Shown: positions 8,080 to 16,587 of the stretch, in pieces
How the letters are laid out: each line of letters begins with the position of its first letter
How positions within the stretch are numbered: the stretch's first letter is position 1
Assembly: GCA_012514535.1 (NCBI GenBank)
Contig: JAAZAA010000178.1
Location: 1 to 36,571, forward strand
DNA: 36,571 nucleotides
Direction: 5' to 3'
DNA from: Myxococcales bacterium
Lineage (GTDB): Bacteria; Myxococcota_A; Polyangia; Polyangiales; Polyangiaceae
Notes under the pieces: model-generated
What the model was told of the DNA's origin: nothing
Database searches by the model: none
The model's input: the letters and a program-made list of their open reading frames with translations, nothing else
Translations under genes and position numbers: made by a program

Positions 8080-9180
8080 TCAGCTGCCCGTCGAGCCGAA
8101 CCCCCCGCTGCCGCGGTGGCTCGATCCGCTCGCCTCGATCCGCTCGAGGCCCAGGTGCACGATGGGCCGAGGCACCATCTGCACGACCCGCGCCGGGAGC
8201 TCCAGGTCGGGGGCCTCCGGATCCACCTTGATGAGGGGCACGAGGATCTCGCCGCGGTAGCCGCGGTCGATCACGCCCACGTTGTTCGCCAGCAGGTATC
8301 CGCTCTTGATGATCGAGCTGCGCGGCACCACGTCGAGGTACCAGCCGTAGGGCGGCTCGATCACGAGCCCCGTACCGTAGAGGACGCAGGCGCCGACCCG
8401 CTTTTTCTCGTAGAGGAGGGTCAGGTCGTAGCCCGAGTCCGTGATGCGCTGCTTGAAGGGCGGGCGAGCGTCGGGGTGGACCGCGGTCCAGCGGATGGGC
8501 CCGGCGACGTGGGGACCCGCCTGGAAGGGAGGCACCCGCTGCGCCCACGCGAGATACCGGGCGAAGGGTTTCGCGCGGCAGGGCGCCGTGGCGTCCGGTG
8601 CGCTGGTGCCCGGCGCGCTGGTGCCCGGCGTGGCGGAGCCGGTCGCGGAGCCGGTCGCCGCCGCACAGGGTTCGTAGAGGTGCCCCAGCAGATCGAGGGC
8701 GTTGTGCCCGCTCCAGTGGAGCCAGCGTTTGCCCACGCGGTCCGGGCCGAGGGCGAGGAACTCGAGCAGCCCCTCGAGCAGACGAGCTCCGGGCCGCTGC
8801 AGGCGGACGCGCAGCACCGGGCGTCGCGGCGAGCTCACGTGCCCGCTGGCGTCGAAGAGCCCCCGAACGAAGGCCCAGCCGAGCTCCCGCCGCAAGGTGG
8901 GGAACTCCAGGCGCCCCGTGTCCCCCGGCGCGGCCGCGAGCCAACCGGCGGCGAGGGCGCTGGCGGGTGCAGCGACGTACACCCTGCCCCGGCGCAGCTC
9001 GTAGGCCAGGGGCTCCTGGGCGCTGCGGGGCCGGAGCAGATCGAGGAGGGGCGCGTCGTCCTCCTCCAGGCGCACCTCCAGGGTCCCCTGCCGATCGCGC
9101 CCGGCCGCCGCCACCACGCCCAGGGCGTAGGCGTGCACGGGCTCACTCATGTCGCCGAACAGCCGCTCTCCTGCCGTCAT
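8080..9180 (-). CDS. dUTPase fused to a degenerate LAGLIDADG-like domain
   Basis: The product is 366 aa. The C-terminal part (about 226-366) is a trimeric-type dUTPase, which hydrolyses dUTP to dUMP and PPi. All five motifs are visible: TDSGYDL (247-253), PRSSI (286-290), GVIDRGYRGE (302-311, catalytic Asp), RVVQMVP (331-337) and the closing RGSGGFGSTG (356-365). The sequence around PRSSIIKSGYLLANNVG resembles phage and large-virus dUTPases. Residues 1-172 look like a two-repeat LAGLIDADG domain: YALGVVAAAG (18-27) and FVRGLFDASG (104-113), with WSGHNALDLLGHLY typical of that fold. The acidic residue before the last Gly is Ala in the first motif and Ser in the second, so nuclease activity is unlikely. 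A repetitive Gly/Ser/Ala/Thr linker (about 172-200) joins the halves. ATG 9180 has AAGGAG 4 nt upstream. It lies 20 nt after the ATPase-TPR gene. Confidence 0.88.
   Translation of the reverse strand: MTAGERLFGDMSEPVHAYALGVVAAAGRDRQGTLEVRLEEDDAPLLDLLRPRSAQEPLAYELRRGRVYVAAPASALAAGWLAAAPGDTGRLEFPTLRRELGWAFVRGLFDASGHVSSPRRPVLRVRLQRPGARLLEGLLEFLALGPDRVGKRWLHWSGHNALDLLGHLYEPCAAATGSATGSATPGTSAPGTSAPDATAPCRAKPFARYLAWAQRVPPFQAGPHVAGPIRWTAVHPDARPPFKQRITDSGYDLTLLYEKKRVGACVLYGTGLVIEPPYGWYLDVVPRSSIIKSGYLLANNVGVIDRGYRGEILVPLIKVDPEAPDLELPARVVQMVPRPIVHLGLERIEASGSSHRGSGGFGSTGS
8600..8653. repeat. In-frame micro-repeats encoding the dUTPase linker
   Basis: Two 15-bp copies of GCGCTGGTGCCCGGC (8600-8614, 8615-8629) are followed by two 12-bp copies (8630-8641, 8642-8653) of a G(T)GGCGGAGCCG-like unit. 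On the coding minus strand they give GSATGSAT and PGTSAPGTSA. Both unit lengths are multiples of three, so copy-number change would keep the frame. Confidence 0.8.
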
Positions 9181-9184
9181 CGCG

Positions 9185-9190
9185 CTCCTT
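9185..9190 (-). promoter_or_regulatory. Ribosome binding site deciding the dUTPase-fusion start
   Basis: AAGGAG lies 4 nt before ATG 9180 on the minus strand. The alternative ATG at 9150 has no comparable site, so the longer form is preferred. Confidence 0.65.
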
Positions 9191-9200
9191 CGCCGCCGTC

Positions 9201-11825
9201 TCAGGACATGGCCGCCGGGATGCGATGCCGCTCGAAGATCTCCGCCGCCATCGAGCGGAGCTTCGCGGCTTCCCGCTGGATGTCCGGGTTCGTCTGGTAG
9301 ATCGCCGAGGCGGTGACGTACTTCGAGAAGGCGAGGTAGCTGCGGGCGACCTCGATCTCGTTGCCGATCTCCTTACCGACGGCGATGGAGCGCATGAAGT
9401 ACTCCACGGCCCGCGTCTCGTGTTTGCCGCCCCAGGCGCCGGCGCCCGTGATCTCGCCGAGGGTACGGAGGGCGATCGCGAGGTGCGCCTTGCTGCGCAC
9501 CTGTCCGAACAGATCCACCGCCTCCTTGATGTGGGAGCGGGCGCGCTTCAGATCGCCCCGCAGCAGGTAGGACTTGGCCAGGCCGCGCTTCGCCTCCGCG
9601 AGCTGGAGCTTGTCGCCGAGCTCGCTGCTCAAGGCCACCGCCTGCTCCAACATCTGGATGGCCTCGTCCCCCTGCCCGAGGCGCTGCAGGGTCTCTCCGA
9701 TGTTGGTGAGCCCCGCGGCGATGCGGGTGCGCTCGCCGATCTCCACGGCGACCTGGTGGGACTCCCGGAAGTACGCGAGGGCCTGCTCGAACTGGTTCTG
9801 GTCGATGGACAGCTCGCCCAGCGTGTTCAGGCTCTCGGAGATGCCCACGGGATCGCCGATCTCGCGGCGGATCTGGAGGGACGCCTCCAGGGCCTCCTTG
9901 GCGTTCGTGGGGCGCCCGTGGTCGGCCCACACCAGGCCGATGTTGTTGAGGCTGAGGGCGATGGAGCGTCGGTCCCCGAGCTCCTTACGCATGTCGAGGG
10001 CGATGCGCAGCTCCTTCAAGGCCGCGTCGTAGTCGCCGCGCACCCACAGCAGCCGCCCGATGTCGTCGCGACTCGCGGCGACGCCGCGCTGGTCCTGGAC
10101 CCGCTCGAACAGCTCGAGACCCGCCTCCAGGTGCTGCTGCGCCTCGTCGAGGAACCCCGTCTCCCGATAGAGCCGCCCGATGCGGTTGTGGGCGGCGCCC
10201 CCCTTGCCCTGCAGGTTGAGGCGATAGGCGATGCCGAGCATCTGCCGGAACGCCTCCAGCGCCTCGTCGGTCTTGCCGAGCAGACAGAGCACGTCCCCGT
10301 GGTTGTGCAGGGCGTCGATGCGGCGCCGCGCGTCGTCGTCGCCGAGCAGGGTGAGCCCCTTGGTGTAGTACTCGTGGGCCTTGCGCGTGGCGAAGCTCTT
10401 GCGGGCGATGTCCGCGGCGTCCAGGAACGTGAACGCCGAGCGCGTCAGCGATCCGGCGCGCTCCAGGTGCTGGGCGAGCATCGCCACGTACTCCTCCTGG
10501 GAGCGGGCGCCCGTCTTCTGGGCGAGCCAGTCGGCGATGGTCTGGTGGTAGCGCCGCTTCGCCGCGGCGCTCGTGAGCGCGGAGATCTTCTCACGCTCGA
10601 AGTTGTGCTTGAACGAGTACTCCTTCTCGTCGGAGAAGACCGCGTCCTCGAGCTCGACCAGGTAGTCCCGCTCCACGAGCTGCCGGAGCACCTCCCGCAG
10701 CCGGGTCAGGTCCACCTCGTGATCCTTCGACCAGAGCTCGGGCAGCTCGCGATCCATGCGGTTCAGGGCGACGAGCCCCCCGAGCCAGAACACGCTGCCC
10801 ATCGCCGCGGCGTGCTCGAGCACCCGGCGCTCCTGAGGGTTCAGCGCCGAGATCCGGATGGCGACCGCGTCCTCCACGGACATCGGCAGCCGCACCGTGT
10901 TCAGCCGGTCCAGGTTGACCCGCCAGCCCCCCGACTCGGCCACCTCCTCCAGCACCCCCGCGTCGTGGTAGGCGCGCACCATCTGCGCCAGCTGTCCCGG
11001 GTTGCCCGCAGCAGCCCGCACCCCCGCGTCCACGAGGGCCTCCGGCACGCCCCCTTCGCAGCGCCGCAGCAGGTGGCGGATCATTTCGCTGGCGGTCGTC
11101 GGTGGCAGCGGACCGAGCTCGATCACCGTGTGACGGTCGCCCCCCAGGGTCGCCCAGTCTTCCTGGGAGCTCAGCAGCTCCCGGCCCGCGGCGCACACCA
11201 CCAGGAGCGGGCCGTTCAGCTGGGCGACCAGGGCCCCCAGCAGATCGAGGGAGTCGCCATCGGCGAACTGCAGGTCGTCGAAGACGAGCACGACCGGGTG
11301 CCGCGCCGCGTCGGCCTCGAGGAAGCGCCGCACCAGGGCGCGGCGCAGGGCCCGCACCTGGCCGGGATCCTCCGTCGCGGCCTCCGTGAGCGGGCTCTCG
11401 GGGAACGCGAGACCCACCAGCTGGCCCAGGAAGAAGCAGACGTCCCCCACCTTGCGATCGCCGAGGACCTCGGCCACCTCGGCGCTCAGCCGCTCCCGGG
11501 CCTGCTCGGGGTCGAGATCCTCGGTGAGGCCGAAGCGGGTCTTCAGCAGGCTGCTGAACACGCCGTAGCTCAGCCCCTGACGGCGCGCGTGGGCGACGTA
11601 CACCCGAGGGCCCCCCTCTTCGGGGCGTGGGAGCTCCACCAGGAGCTCGTGGATGAGGCGGCTCTTGCCCGAGCCGTTGGCCCCAATCAGGGTGACCGCA
11701 CGCACGCTCCGGGTGGAGGCAGTCTGGCGATAAGCCTCGCGCAGGTGCTCCAGCTGAGCGTCGCGCCCGATCAGGCGGGCGCCCAGGTTACCTGGCGGGA
11801 GCAAGCCGGAATCCGTGTCTCCCAT
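9201..11825 (-). CDS. AAA ATPase with TPR repeats (signalling-type NTPase)
   Basis: From ATG 11825 the product is 874 aa. An AAA_16/STAND-like ATPase domain (about 15-330) has the entry motif LIGRDAQLEHL, Walker A GANGSGKS (48-55) and Walker B VVLVFDD (178-184). A helical middle region (about 330-470) follows. The C-terminal half (about 480-850) holds ten or so tandem TPR units, for example LALSLNNIGLVWADHGRP-like repeats with ALEAFRQML and AQQHLEAGLEL helices. Such proteins act as nucleotide-driven signalling scaffolds or transcriptional co-regulators in myxobacteria and actinobacteria; here there is no kinase or DNA-binding domain in the chain. The frame stays open to 12089, across the accD start, so ATG 11825 is chosen; GTG 11852 is an alternative and no strong Shine-Dalgarno supports either. 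It is upstream of the dUTPase fusion in a likely operon. Confidence 0.85.
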   Translation of the reverse strand: MGDTDSGLLPPGNLGARLIGRDAQLEHLREAYRQTASTRSVRAVTLIGANGSGKSRLIHELLVELPRPEEGGPRVYVAHARRQGLSYGVFSSLLKTRFGLTEDLDPEQARERLSAEVAEVLGDRKVGDVCFFLGQLVGLAFPESPLTEAATEDPGQVRALRRALVRRFLEADAARHPVVLVFDDLQFADGDSLDLLGALVAQLNGPLLVVCAAGRELLSSQEDWATLGGDRHTVIELGPLPPTTASEMIRHLLRRCEGGVPEALVDAGVRAAAGNPGQLAQMVRAYHDAGVLEEVAESGGWRVNLDRLNTVRLPMSVEDAVAIRISALNPQERRVLEHAAAMGSVFWLGGLVALNRMDRELPELWSKDHEVDLTRLREVLRQLVERDYLVELEDAVFSDEKEYSFKHNFEREKISALTSAAAKRRYHQTIADWLAQKTGARSQEEYVAMLAQHLERAGSLTRSAFTFLDAADIARKSFATRKAHEYYTKGLTLLGDDDARRRIDALHNHGDVLCLLGKTDEALEAFRQMLGIAYRLNLQGKGGAAHNRIGRLYRETGFLDEAQQHLEAGLELFERVQDQRGVAASRDDIGRLLWVRGDYDAALKELRIALDMRKELGDRRSIALSLNNIGLVWADHGRPTNAKEALEASLQIRREIGDPVGISESLNTLGELSIDQNQFEQALAYFRESHQVAVEIGERTRIAAGLTNIGETLQRLGQGDEAIQMLEQAVALSSELGDKLQLAEAKRGLAKSYLLRGDLKRARSHIKEAVDLFGQVRSKAHLAIALRTLGEITGAGAWGGKHETRAVEYFMRSIAVGKEIGNEIEVARSYLAFSKYVTASAIYQTNPDIQREAAKLRSMAAEIFERHRIPAAMS

Positions 11826-11897
11826 TGCGGCGAGGAGTGTTGCCTGGAACACAGAGGACGCACAAGGGGCCGCCGGTGTGTGGGCGTCCGGCGATGA

Positions 11898-11919
11898 AGG
11901 CGCCGGGGGGCTGGCGCCT
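11898..11919. promoter_or_regulatory. Inverted repeat between ATPase-TPR gene and accD
   Basis: AGGCGCC (11898-11904) and GGCGCCT (11913-11919) form a 7-bp perfect stem around an 8-nt loop in the 160-bp divergent intergenic region. It could be an operator or simply GC-rich structure; no clear -35/-10 pair was found beside it. Confidence 0.25.
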
Positions 11920-11985
11920 CCAGGCTGATCCGCGGTAGAAAATCGCCCCACCAAAGCGTCTGCGACGCACTCCGAGAGGCTCCCG

Positions 11986-12882
11986 TTGGCGTTCCCTTCA
12001 AAAACCCCTGCGCAATCCCACGAGAGCGAGAAGAAGTCCTTCGGCAAGGGCCTCTTCCAGAAGTGCACCGGCTGCGGTGCCGTGAACACCGCCGAGGAGA
12101 TGCGCCAGCGCTGGCACGTGTGTCCGGAGTGCGGCTACCACCACCCGATGTCCCCGGACGACTGGCGGCGGTTGCTCCTGGACGACGCGAAGCTCGAGCG
12201 CTTCGACGAGCACATCAGCCCCGCGGACCCGCTACAGTTCTTCGACGGCAAGTCCTACCAGGATCGGGTCCGGGCCGCTCAGGCGGCGACGCGCCGAGGT
12301 GAAGGGATCGAGGTGGGCCGCGCCCTCCTCGACGGGCACCCGGTGGGGTACGGGTGCTTCGTCTTCAAGTTCATGGGGGGCAGCATGGGCTCGGTGGTCG
12401 GTGAGCGCATCACCCGCCTCTTCGAGCGGGCCACGAGCGAGCGGCTCCCGGTGCTGCTGCTGCACGCCTCCGGCGGAGCGCGCATGCAGGAGGGCATCCT
12501 CAGCTTGATGCAGATGGCCAAGACGGTGGCCGCCCTGCGGCGCTTCCGAGAGGTGCGCCGGCCCTTCATCAGCATTTGTTTGCACCCCACCACCGGCGGC
12601 GTCGCCGCCAGCACGGCGTTTCTGGGAGACGTGAACGTCGTCGAGCCCAACGCGCTCATCGGCTTCGCGGGACCGCGGGTGATCGAGAACACCATCCGCA
12701 CCAAGCTCCCCGAGGGCTTTCAACGCTCGGCGTTCCTGCTCGAGCACGGCATGGTCGACACCATCGTGCCCCGGGCCGAGATGAAGCAGAAGCTGAGCGT
12801 GATCCTCTCGATCCTTGCCGGAGGTGCGGTTCCTCCTGCCCCCTCGAGCCGCCGGGTCCCGAAGACGGGAGCGTCCACGTGA
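11986..12882 (+). CDS. accD: Acetyl-CoA carboxylase carboxyltransferase subunit beta
   Basis: The product is 298 aa, near the family norm. AccD with AccA transfers CO2 from carboxybiotin to acetyl-CoA to make malonyl-CoA, the first step of fatty-acid synthesis. The N-terminal zinc ribbon is intact: C27, C30, C46 and C49 in KCTGCG and HVCPECG. The crotonase-like carboxyltransferase domain shows FMGGSMGSVVGERI and HASGGARMQEGILSLMQMAK. The start is TTG 11986, with GAGAGG at 11974-11979 as a suitably spaced ribosome site; there is no in-frame ATG before the zinc ribbon. The stop overlaps the folC start (GTGA), implying translational coupling. accA is not in the window. Confidence 0.96.
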   Translation: MAFPSKTPAQSHESEKKSFGKGLFQKCTGCGAVNTAEEMRQRWHVCPECGYHHPMSPDDWRRLLLDDAKLERFDEHISPADPLQFFDGKSYQDRVRAAQAATRRGEGIEVGRALLDGHPVGYGCFVFKFMGGSMGSVVGERITRLFERATSERLPVLLLHASGGARMQEGILSLMQMAKTVAALRRFREVRRPFISICLHPTTGGVAASTAFLGDVNVVEPNALIGFAGPRVIENTIRTKLPEGFQRSAFLLEHGMVDTIVPRAEMKQKLSVILSILAGGAVPPAPSSRRVPKTGAST

Positions 12883-14108
12883 CCGCCTACGAAGAGGCGA
12901 TTCGGCGGCTGTACGGCCTCGCCGGGCGGGGGCGTGACCTCGGCCTCGAGCGCATGGAGGCCGCCTGCGCCCATTTCGATCACCCCGAGCGCGCCTTCCG
13001 GGCGGTGCACGTCGCGGGGACGAACGGCAAGGGCACCGTGTGCGCCTTCCTTGCGGCGATGCTGCGGGAGTCGGGGCAGCGGGCGGGCCTGTACACCTCG
13101 CCGCACCTGTGCCGCTTCTCCGAGCGGATCCGCATCGACGGACAGCCGGTCCCCGACGATCGTCTCGCCGAGGCGATCCACCGCGTCATGGACGCGGCGC
13201 CGGACCTCAGCTTCTTCGAGACCGCGACCCTGGCGGCCTTCCTCCTCTTCCGGGACGCGGGCGTGGACATCGCGGTGCTCGAGGTCGGCCTCGGGGGGCG
13301 CCTCGACGCGACGAACGTCATCCCGGCGCCGGCCGTGGCCGCGATCACCCGGATCGCCTTCGATCACAAGACCGAGCTCGGAGACAGCCTCGGCAAGATC
13401 GCTGCGGAGAAGGCGGGGATCATCAAGGCGGGATCGAAGGTCGTGCTCGGCCGGCTCCACCCGGAGGCCCTCGCCGTGATCCAGGACCGGATCGAGGAGG
13501 TGGGGGCGGAGCTCGTGCCCTTGGGGAGCCCCGAGCCCGTTCCGGGAGCTCCCCTCGCCTACCCTCGCGTGGCCATGGTGGGGACGAACCTGGCCGTCGC
13601 GGTGACCGCCGGGCGCGCCCTCGGCCTCACGGCGGCCCAGCTGAGCGCCGGCATCGAGGCGACGGAGTGGCCCGGCCGCAATGAGCTACTGCACCGGGAC
13701 GGCGAGGAGCTCACCCTGCTCGACTGCGCGCACAACCCCGACGGCGCGGTGGCCCTCTCCCACGGGCTCGACCCGGGTGCCCTCGGCGACATCGAGTCAC
13801 GGCGGGAAATCGCCCTCGTCTTCGGGGCGATCCGGGGCAAGAACTACCGGGCGATGCTGCAGCGCCTCGAGCCCGTGGCAGGCCACAGGGTCTATGTGGC
13901 GCCCCCCATCAGCCGGGCGGTGGATCCCGCCGAGCTGACGGCCGTCCTCTCGGGCGAGATCGCCCCCGACGTGCCCAGCGCCCTGGAGCGGGCCCGGGAG
14001 CTCGTGGGGCCGCGCGGCCTCGTCGTGGTCACCGGGTCGACGTTCCTCGTGGGGGCGGCCCGAGGACACCTGCTGGGGCTCCCGATGGACCCCGCCATCG
14101 ACCTGTGA
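12879..14108 (+). CDS. folC: Bifunctional folylpolyglutamate/dihydrofolate synthase
   Basis: The product is 409 aa. FolC ligates glutamate to dihydropteroate and/or tetrahydrofolate with ATP. The Mur-ligase-type P-loop is HVAGTNGKGTVCAF (GTNGKGT at 47-53); other family marks are YTSPHLCRFSERIRIDG, LEVGLGGRLDATNVI, the metal and folate region ITRIAFDHKTELGDSLGKIA with EKAGIIK, and LLDCAHNPDGA in the C-terminal domain. The start is GTG 12879, inside the accD stop (GTGA, 4-nt overlap); the frame is open upstream but only as a shadow of accD. The accD-folC order is common in bacteria. Confidence 0.95.
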   Translation: MTAYEEAIRRLYGLAGRGRDLGLERMEAACAHFDHPERAFRAVHVAGTNGKGTVCAFLAAMLRESGQRAGLYTSPHLCRFSERIRIDGQPVPDDRLAEAIHRVMDAAPDLSFFETATLAAFLLFRDAGVDIAVLEVGLGGRLDATNVIPAPAVAAITRIAFDHKTELGDSLGKIAAEKAGIIKAGSKVVLGRLHPEALAVIQDRIEEVGAELVPLGSPEPVPGAPLAYPRVAMVGTNLAVAVTAGRALGLTAAQLSAGIEATEWPGRNELLHRDGEELTLLDCAHNPDGAVALSHGLDPGALGDIESRREIALVFGAIRGKNYRAMLQRLEPVAGHRVYVAPPISRAVDPAELTAVLSGEIAPDVPSALERARELVGPRGLVVVTGSTFLVGAARGHLLGLPMDPAIDL

Positions 14109-14163
14109 GTGGCCGACGCGGGGCGCCCGCGCTCTGCGTTCGCCAGGGAGGAGGAACTCGACA

Positions 14164-14652
14164 ATGCCTTCGTTCGACGTGGTTTCCAAGGTGGACTGGT
14201 CCGAGGTGAAGAACGCGGTCAACCAGGCCGAGCAGGAGGTGGGTCAGCGCTTCGACTTCAAGGGGACGGGCGCGGAGATCGAGCTCAAGGACAAGCTGAT
14301 CGTGCTCCGCGCCAACACCGAGGAGCGCACGAAGGCCATCCTCGACGTGCTCCAGACGAAGCTGATCCGCCGCAAGGTGAGCTTGAAGCACCTCGACGCG
14401 GGCGAGCCCGAGAAGGGACCGCGCAGCTCCTTCAAGCTGGAGGTGCGGGTGAAGGAGGGCATCGAGACGGAGAAGGCCAAGGAGATCGTCAAGCTGATCA
14501 AGGACGCCAAGCTCAAGGTCCAGGCGGCCATCCAGGAGGACTCCGTGCGGGTCTCGGGCAAGAAGCGTGACGACCTCCAGGAAGTGATCCAGATGCTCCG
14601 AGGAGCGGAGAAGCTCGACCTCGACCTGCAGTTCGTCAACTTCCGGGACTGA
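14164..14652 (+). CDS. yajQ: YajQ family nucleotide-binding protein
   Basis: A 162-aa protein, the full length of the YajQ/UPF0234 family. It begins [19 protein letters not shown] and contains [45 protein letters not shown] and the C-terminal [12 protein letters not shown], all hallmarks of the two-ferredoxin-fold family. Members bind nucleotides, and some bind cyclic di-GMP and act with LysR-type regulators (XC_3703 in Xanthomonas). A strong AGGAGG lies about 10 nt before ATG 14164. It sits between folC (55 bp) and glmM (110 bp) on the same strand. Confidence 0.95.
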   Translation: MPSFDVVSKVDWSEVKNAVNQAEQEVGQRFDFKGTGAEIELKDKLIVLRANTEERTKAILDVLQTKLIRRKVSLKHLDAGEPEKGPRSSFKLEVRVKEGIETEKAKEIVKLIKDAKLKVQAAIQEDSVRVSGKKRDDLQEVIQMLRGAEKLDLDLQFVNFRD

Positions 14653-14762
14653 CCCGTGGAGGCCCGGCCGCAGGAGCCGCCTTCGAGGCCCGCGCCGCTC
14701 GTCGCGCCCCTCGCAGCGCACCCGGCGGGTTCGGACCGCGCCAGCCAGCGAAGACCACTCTC

Positions 14763-16124
14763 ATGAATCAACGTAAGCTCTTTGGAACCGACGGCGTGCG
14801 CGGGCGCGCCAACGTGGCGCCCATGACCCCCGAGCTGGCGCTGCGCCTCGGCCGCGCCATCACCCACGTCGCGCGCAAGCGAGCCCGAAAGAACCCCCGA
14901 GTCGTCATCGGCAAGGACACGCGCCTGTCCGGGTACATGATCGAGACGGCCCTCTGCGCCGGCATCTGCGCGATGGGAGGCTGGGTCATGGTGTCCGGCC
15001 CCATCCCGACCCCCGCGGTCGCGAACCTCACCCACTCGATGCGGGCCGACGCCGGCGTGGTCATCAGCGCCAGCCACAACCCCTTCGGCGACAACGGCAT
15101 CAAGATCTTCGGCCCCGACGGGTTCAAGCTCCCCGACGAGGAGGAGCTCGAGATCGAGCGGCTGCTGGACGATCCGGTGCTCGATCGCGGGCCAACGGGC
15201 GAGGGCATCGGCAAGGCCGTGCGGCTCGACGACGCTCGGGGTCGGTACATCGTCTACGCCAAGTCGACGTTCCCCAACGATCTCACCTTGAACGGCCTGC
15301 GCGTGGTCGTGGACGCCGCGCACGGCGCCGCGTACCGCGTGGCCCCGGAGGTGTTCTCCGAGCTCGGCGCCGACGTGATCCCGCTCGGCGTGCGCCCGAA
15401 CGGTCGTAACATCAACCGACAGTGCGGCGCCCTCCACCCGGAGCACGTGCAGCACGAGGTGCTCAAGCGCCAAGCGCACCTGGGCATCGCCCTCGACGGC
15501 GACGCCGACCGCCTGATCATCGTCGACGAGCGCGGTCAGATCGTGGACGGGGACGCCGTCATGGCGTTGTGCGCCACCCGCCTGCTCCAGCAGGGACGCC
15601 TCGCGAAGAACACGCTCGTGGCGACGGTCATGAGCAACATGGGGCTCGAGCGCGCCCTCGACGCGGCTGGCGGGCGGGTGCTGCGGACCGCGGTGGGCGA
15701 TCGTTACGTCGTGGAGGAGATGCGTCGCTCCGGGTTCACCTTCGGGGGCGAGCAGTCCGGGCACCTGATCTTCCTCGACCACGCCACCACCGGTGATGGC
15801 ATCGTCGCGGCGCTCCAGGTGCTCGCGATCATGGTGCGGGAGGAGCGCCCCATCGGTGAGCTCGCCCAGGTGATGCAGCGGGTACCGCAGCTCCTCGAGA
15901 GCGTGGTGTTGCCCACGCGCCGTCCCCTGAGCGACATGGCGATGCTCACCGCACGCATCGCGCACTACGAGCAGAAGCTCGGCAAGGAGGGGCGCGTGCT
16001 GGTGCGCTGGAGCGGCACGGAGCCGAAGCTCCGTCTGATGGCCGAGGGCCCGCGCCCCGACGAGCTCCAGGAGCTCATCTCCGATCTCGCGGATGCCGCG
16101 CGCCGCGACATCGGGAGCGCCTGA
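14763..16124 (+). CDS. glmM: Phosphoglucosamine mutase
   Basis: The product is 453 aa. GlmM interconverts glucosamine-6-phosphate and glucosamine-1-phosphate on the route to UDP-GlcNAc, feeding peptidoglycan and lipopolysaccharide. The N-terminus [13 protein letters not shown] is typical. The phosphoserine loop is [14 protein letters not shown] with S104 as phospho-acceptor; the metal loop is [10 protein letters not shown]; the sugar loop is [10 protein letters not shown]; the phosphate-binding loop is [16 protein letters not shown]. Domains and length match the family. ATG 14763 is chosen from the conserved N-terminus. It is the last gene of the accD-folC-yajQ-glmM run, 61 bp from the converging DUF433 gene. 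Confidence 0.97.
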   Translation: MNQRKLFGTDGVRGRANVAPMTPELALRLGRAITHVARKRARKNPRVVIGKDTRLSGYMIETALCAGICAMGGWVMVSGPIPTPAVANLTHSMRADAGVVISASHNPFGDNGIKIFGPDGFKLPDEEELEIERLLDDPVLDRGPTGEGIGKAVRLDDARGRYIVYAKSTFPNDLTLNGLRVVVDAAHGAAYRVAPEVFSELGADVIPLGVRPNGRNINRQCGALHPEHVQHEVLKRQAHLGIALDGDADRLIIVDERGQIVDGDAVMALCATRLLQQGRLAKNTLVATVMSNMGLERALDAAGGRVLRTAVGDRYVVEEMRRSGFTFGGEQSGHLIFLDHATTGDGIVAALQVLAIMVREERPIGELAQVMQRVPQLLESVVLPTRRPLSDMAMLTARIAHYEQKLGKEGRVLVRWSGTEPKLRLMAEGPRPDELQELISDLADAARRDIGSA

Positions 16125-16185
16125 GCGGGCTCCGCGCCAGGGACGCCGGATCCGCAGCTCGAATCGGTCGGGTGACGATCGGCGA

Positions 16186-16587
16186 TCAGCGGCGCGGCGA
16201 GGGCCCCGAGTCGTCGTCGAACATGAAGGGCAGCTCGACCTGCTGCAGCCCGGTGAGCCGCTTGGGGCGCTGCACCCCCTTCTGCTCGAGGAGGGCGGCC
16301 TCACGTTCCATGTCCGCCTCCATGACCTCCGGGTTGTCGAGGGCGAAGGCGAGCGCGTCGAACACCTTGGCGGGGGAAAGCTGGGGGTAGCGCTTGAGGA
16401 TGCGCTCGACGGGAGTGCCCGCACGATAGAAGGCGTACAGGCGACGCACTGGAACCCGGGAGCCGCCCACGTAGGGGCTCCCCTGGAGCACCTTCTTGTC
16501 CACGCGCACGTGGGGATGAGGAACCAGGACGATGGGCAAGGACGACACGGCAGCGCTGCTCCACATGATGACCGGTTGCCCATACAC
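16186..16587 (-). CDS. DUF433 domain protein
   Basis: The product is 133 aa from GTG 16587, or 126 aa from ATG 16566. The DUF433 signature runs through about residues 27-85: VDKKVLQGSPYVGGSRVPV, RLYAFYRAGTPVERILKRYP and LSPAKVFDALAFALDN. DUF433 is a small winged/ribbon-helix fold often found as the antitoxin-like partner of PIN-type toxins. No toxin gene is adjacent here, so a role as a stand-alone DNA-binding or regulatory protein is equally likely. A charged C-terminal tail ends in DDDSGPSPRR. It lies downstream of tkt on the same strand across 254 bp of hairpin-rich DNA. Confidence 0.8.
   Translation of the reverse strand: MYGQPVIMWSSAAVSSLPIVLVPHPHVRVDKKVLQGSPYVGGSRVPVRRLYAFYRAGTPVERILKRYPQLSPAKVFDALAFALDNPEVMEADMEREAALLEQKGVQRPKRLTGLQQVELPFMFDDDSGPSPRR

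Noticed and set aside
8080-9180. Intein inside the dUTPase
   Set aside because: The LAGLIDADG-like part precedes the complete dUTPase domain rather than interrupting it, and no splicing motifs (N-terminal Cys/Ser block, C-terminal HN) are seen.
8598-11897. Open frame of about 1100 codons on the plus strand
   Set aside because: It runs antisense to the ATPase-TPR gene and the dUTPase fusion, both of which have real motifs; its own translation has repetitive hydrophilic composition and none.
16186-16587. Complete toxin-antitoxin module
   Set aside because: No PIN or other toxin gene flanks the DUF433 gene.
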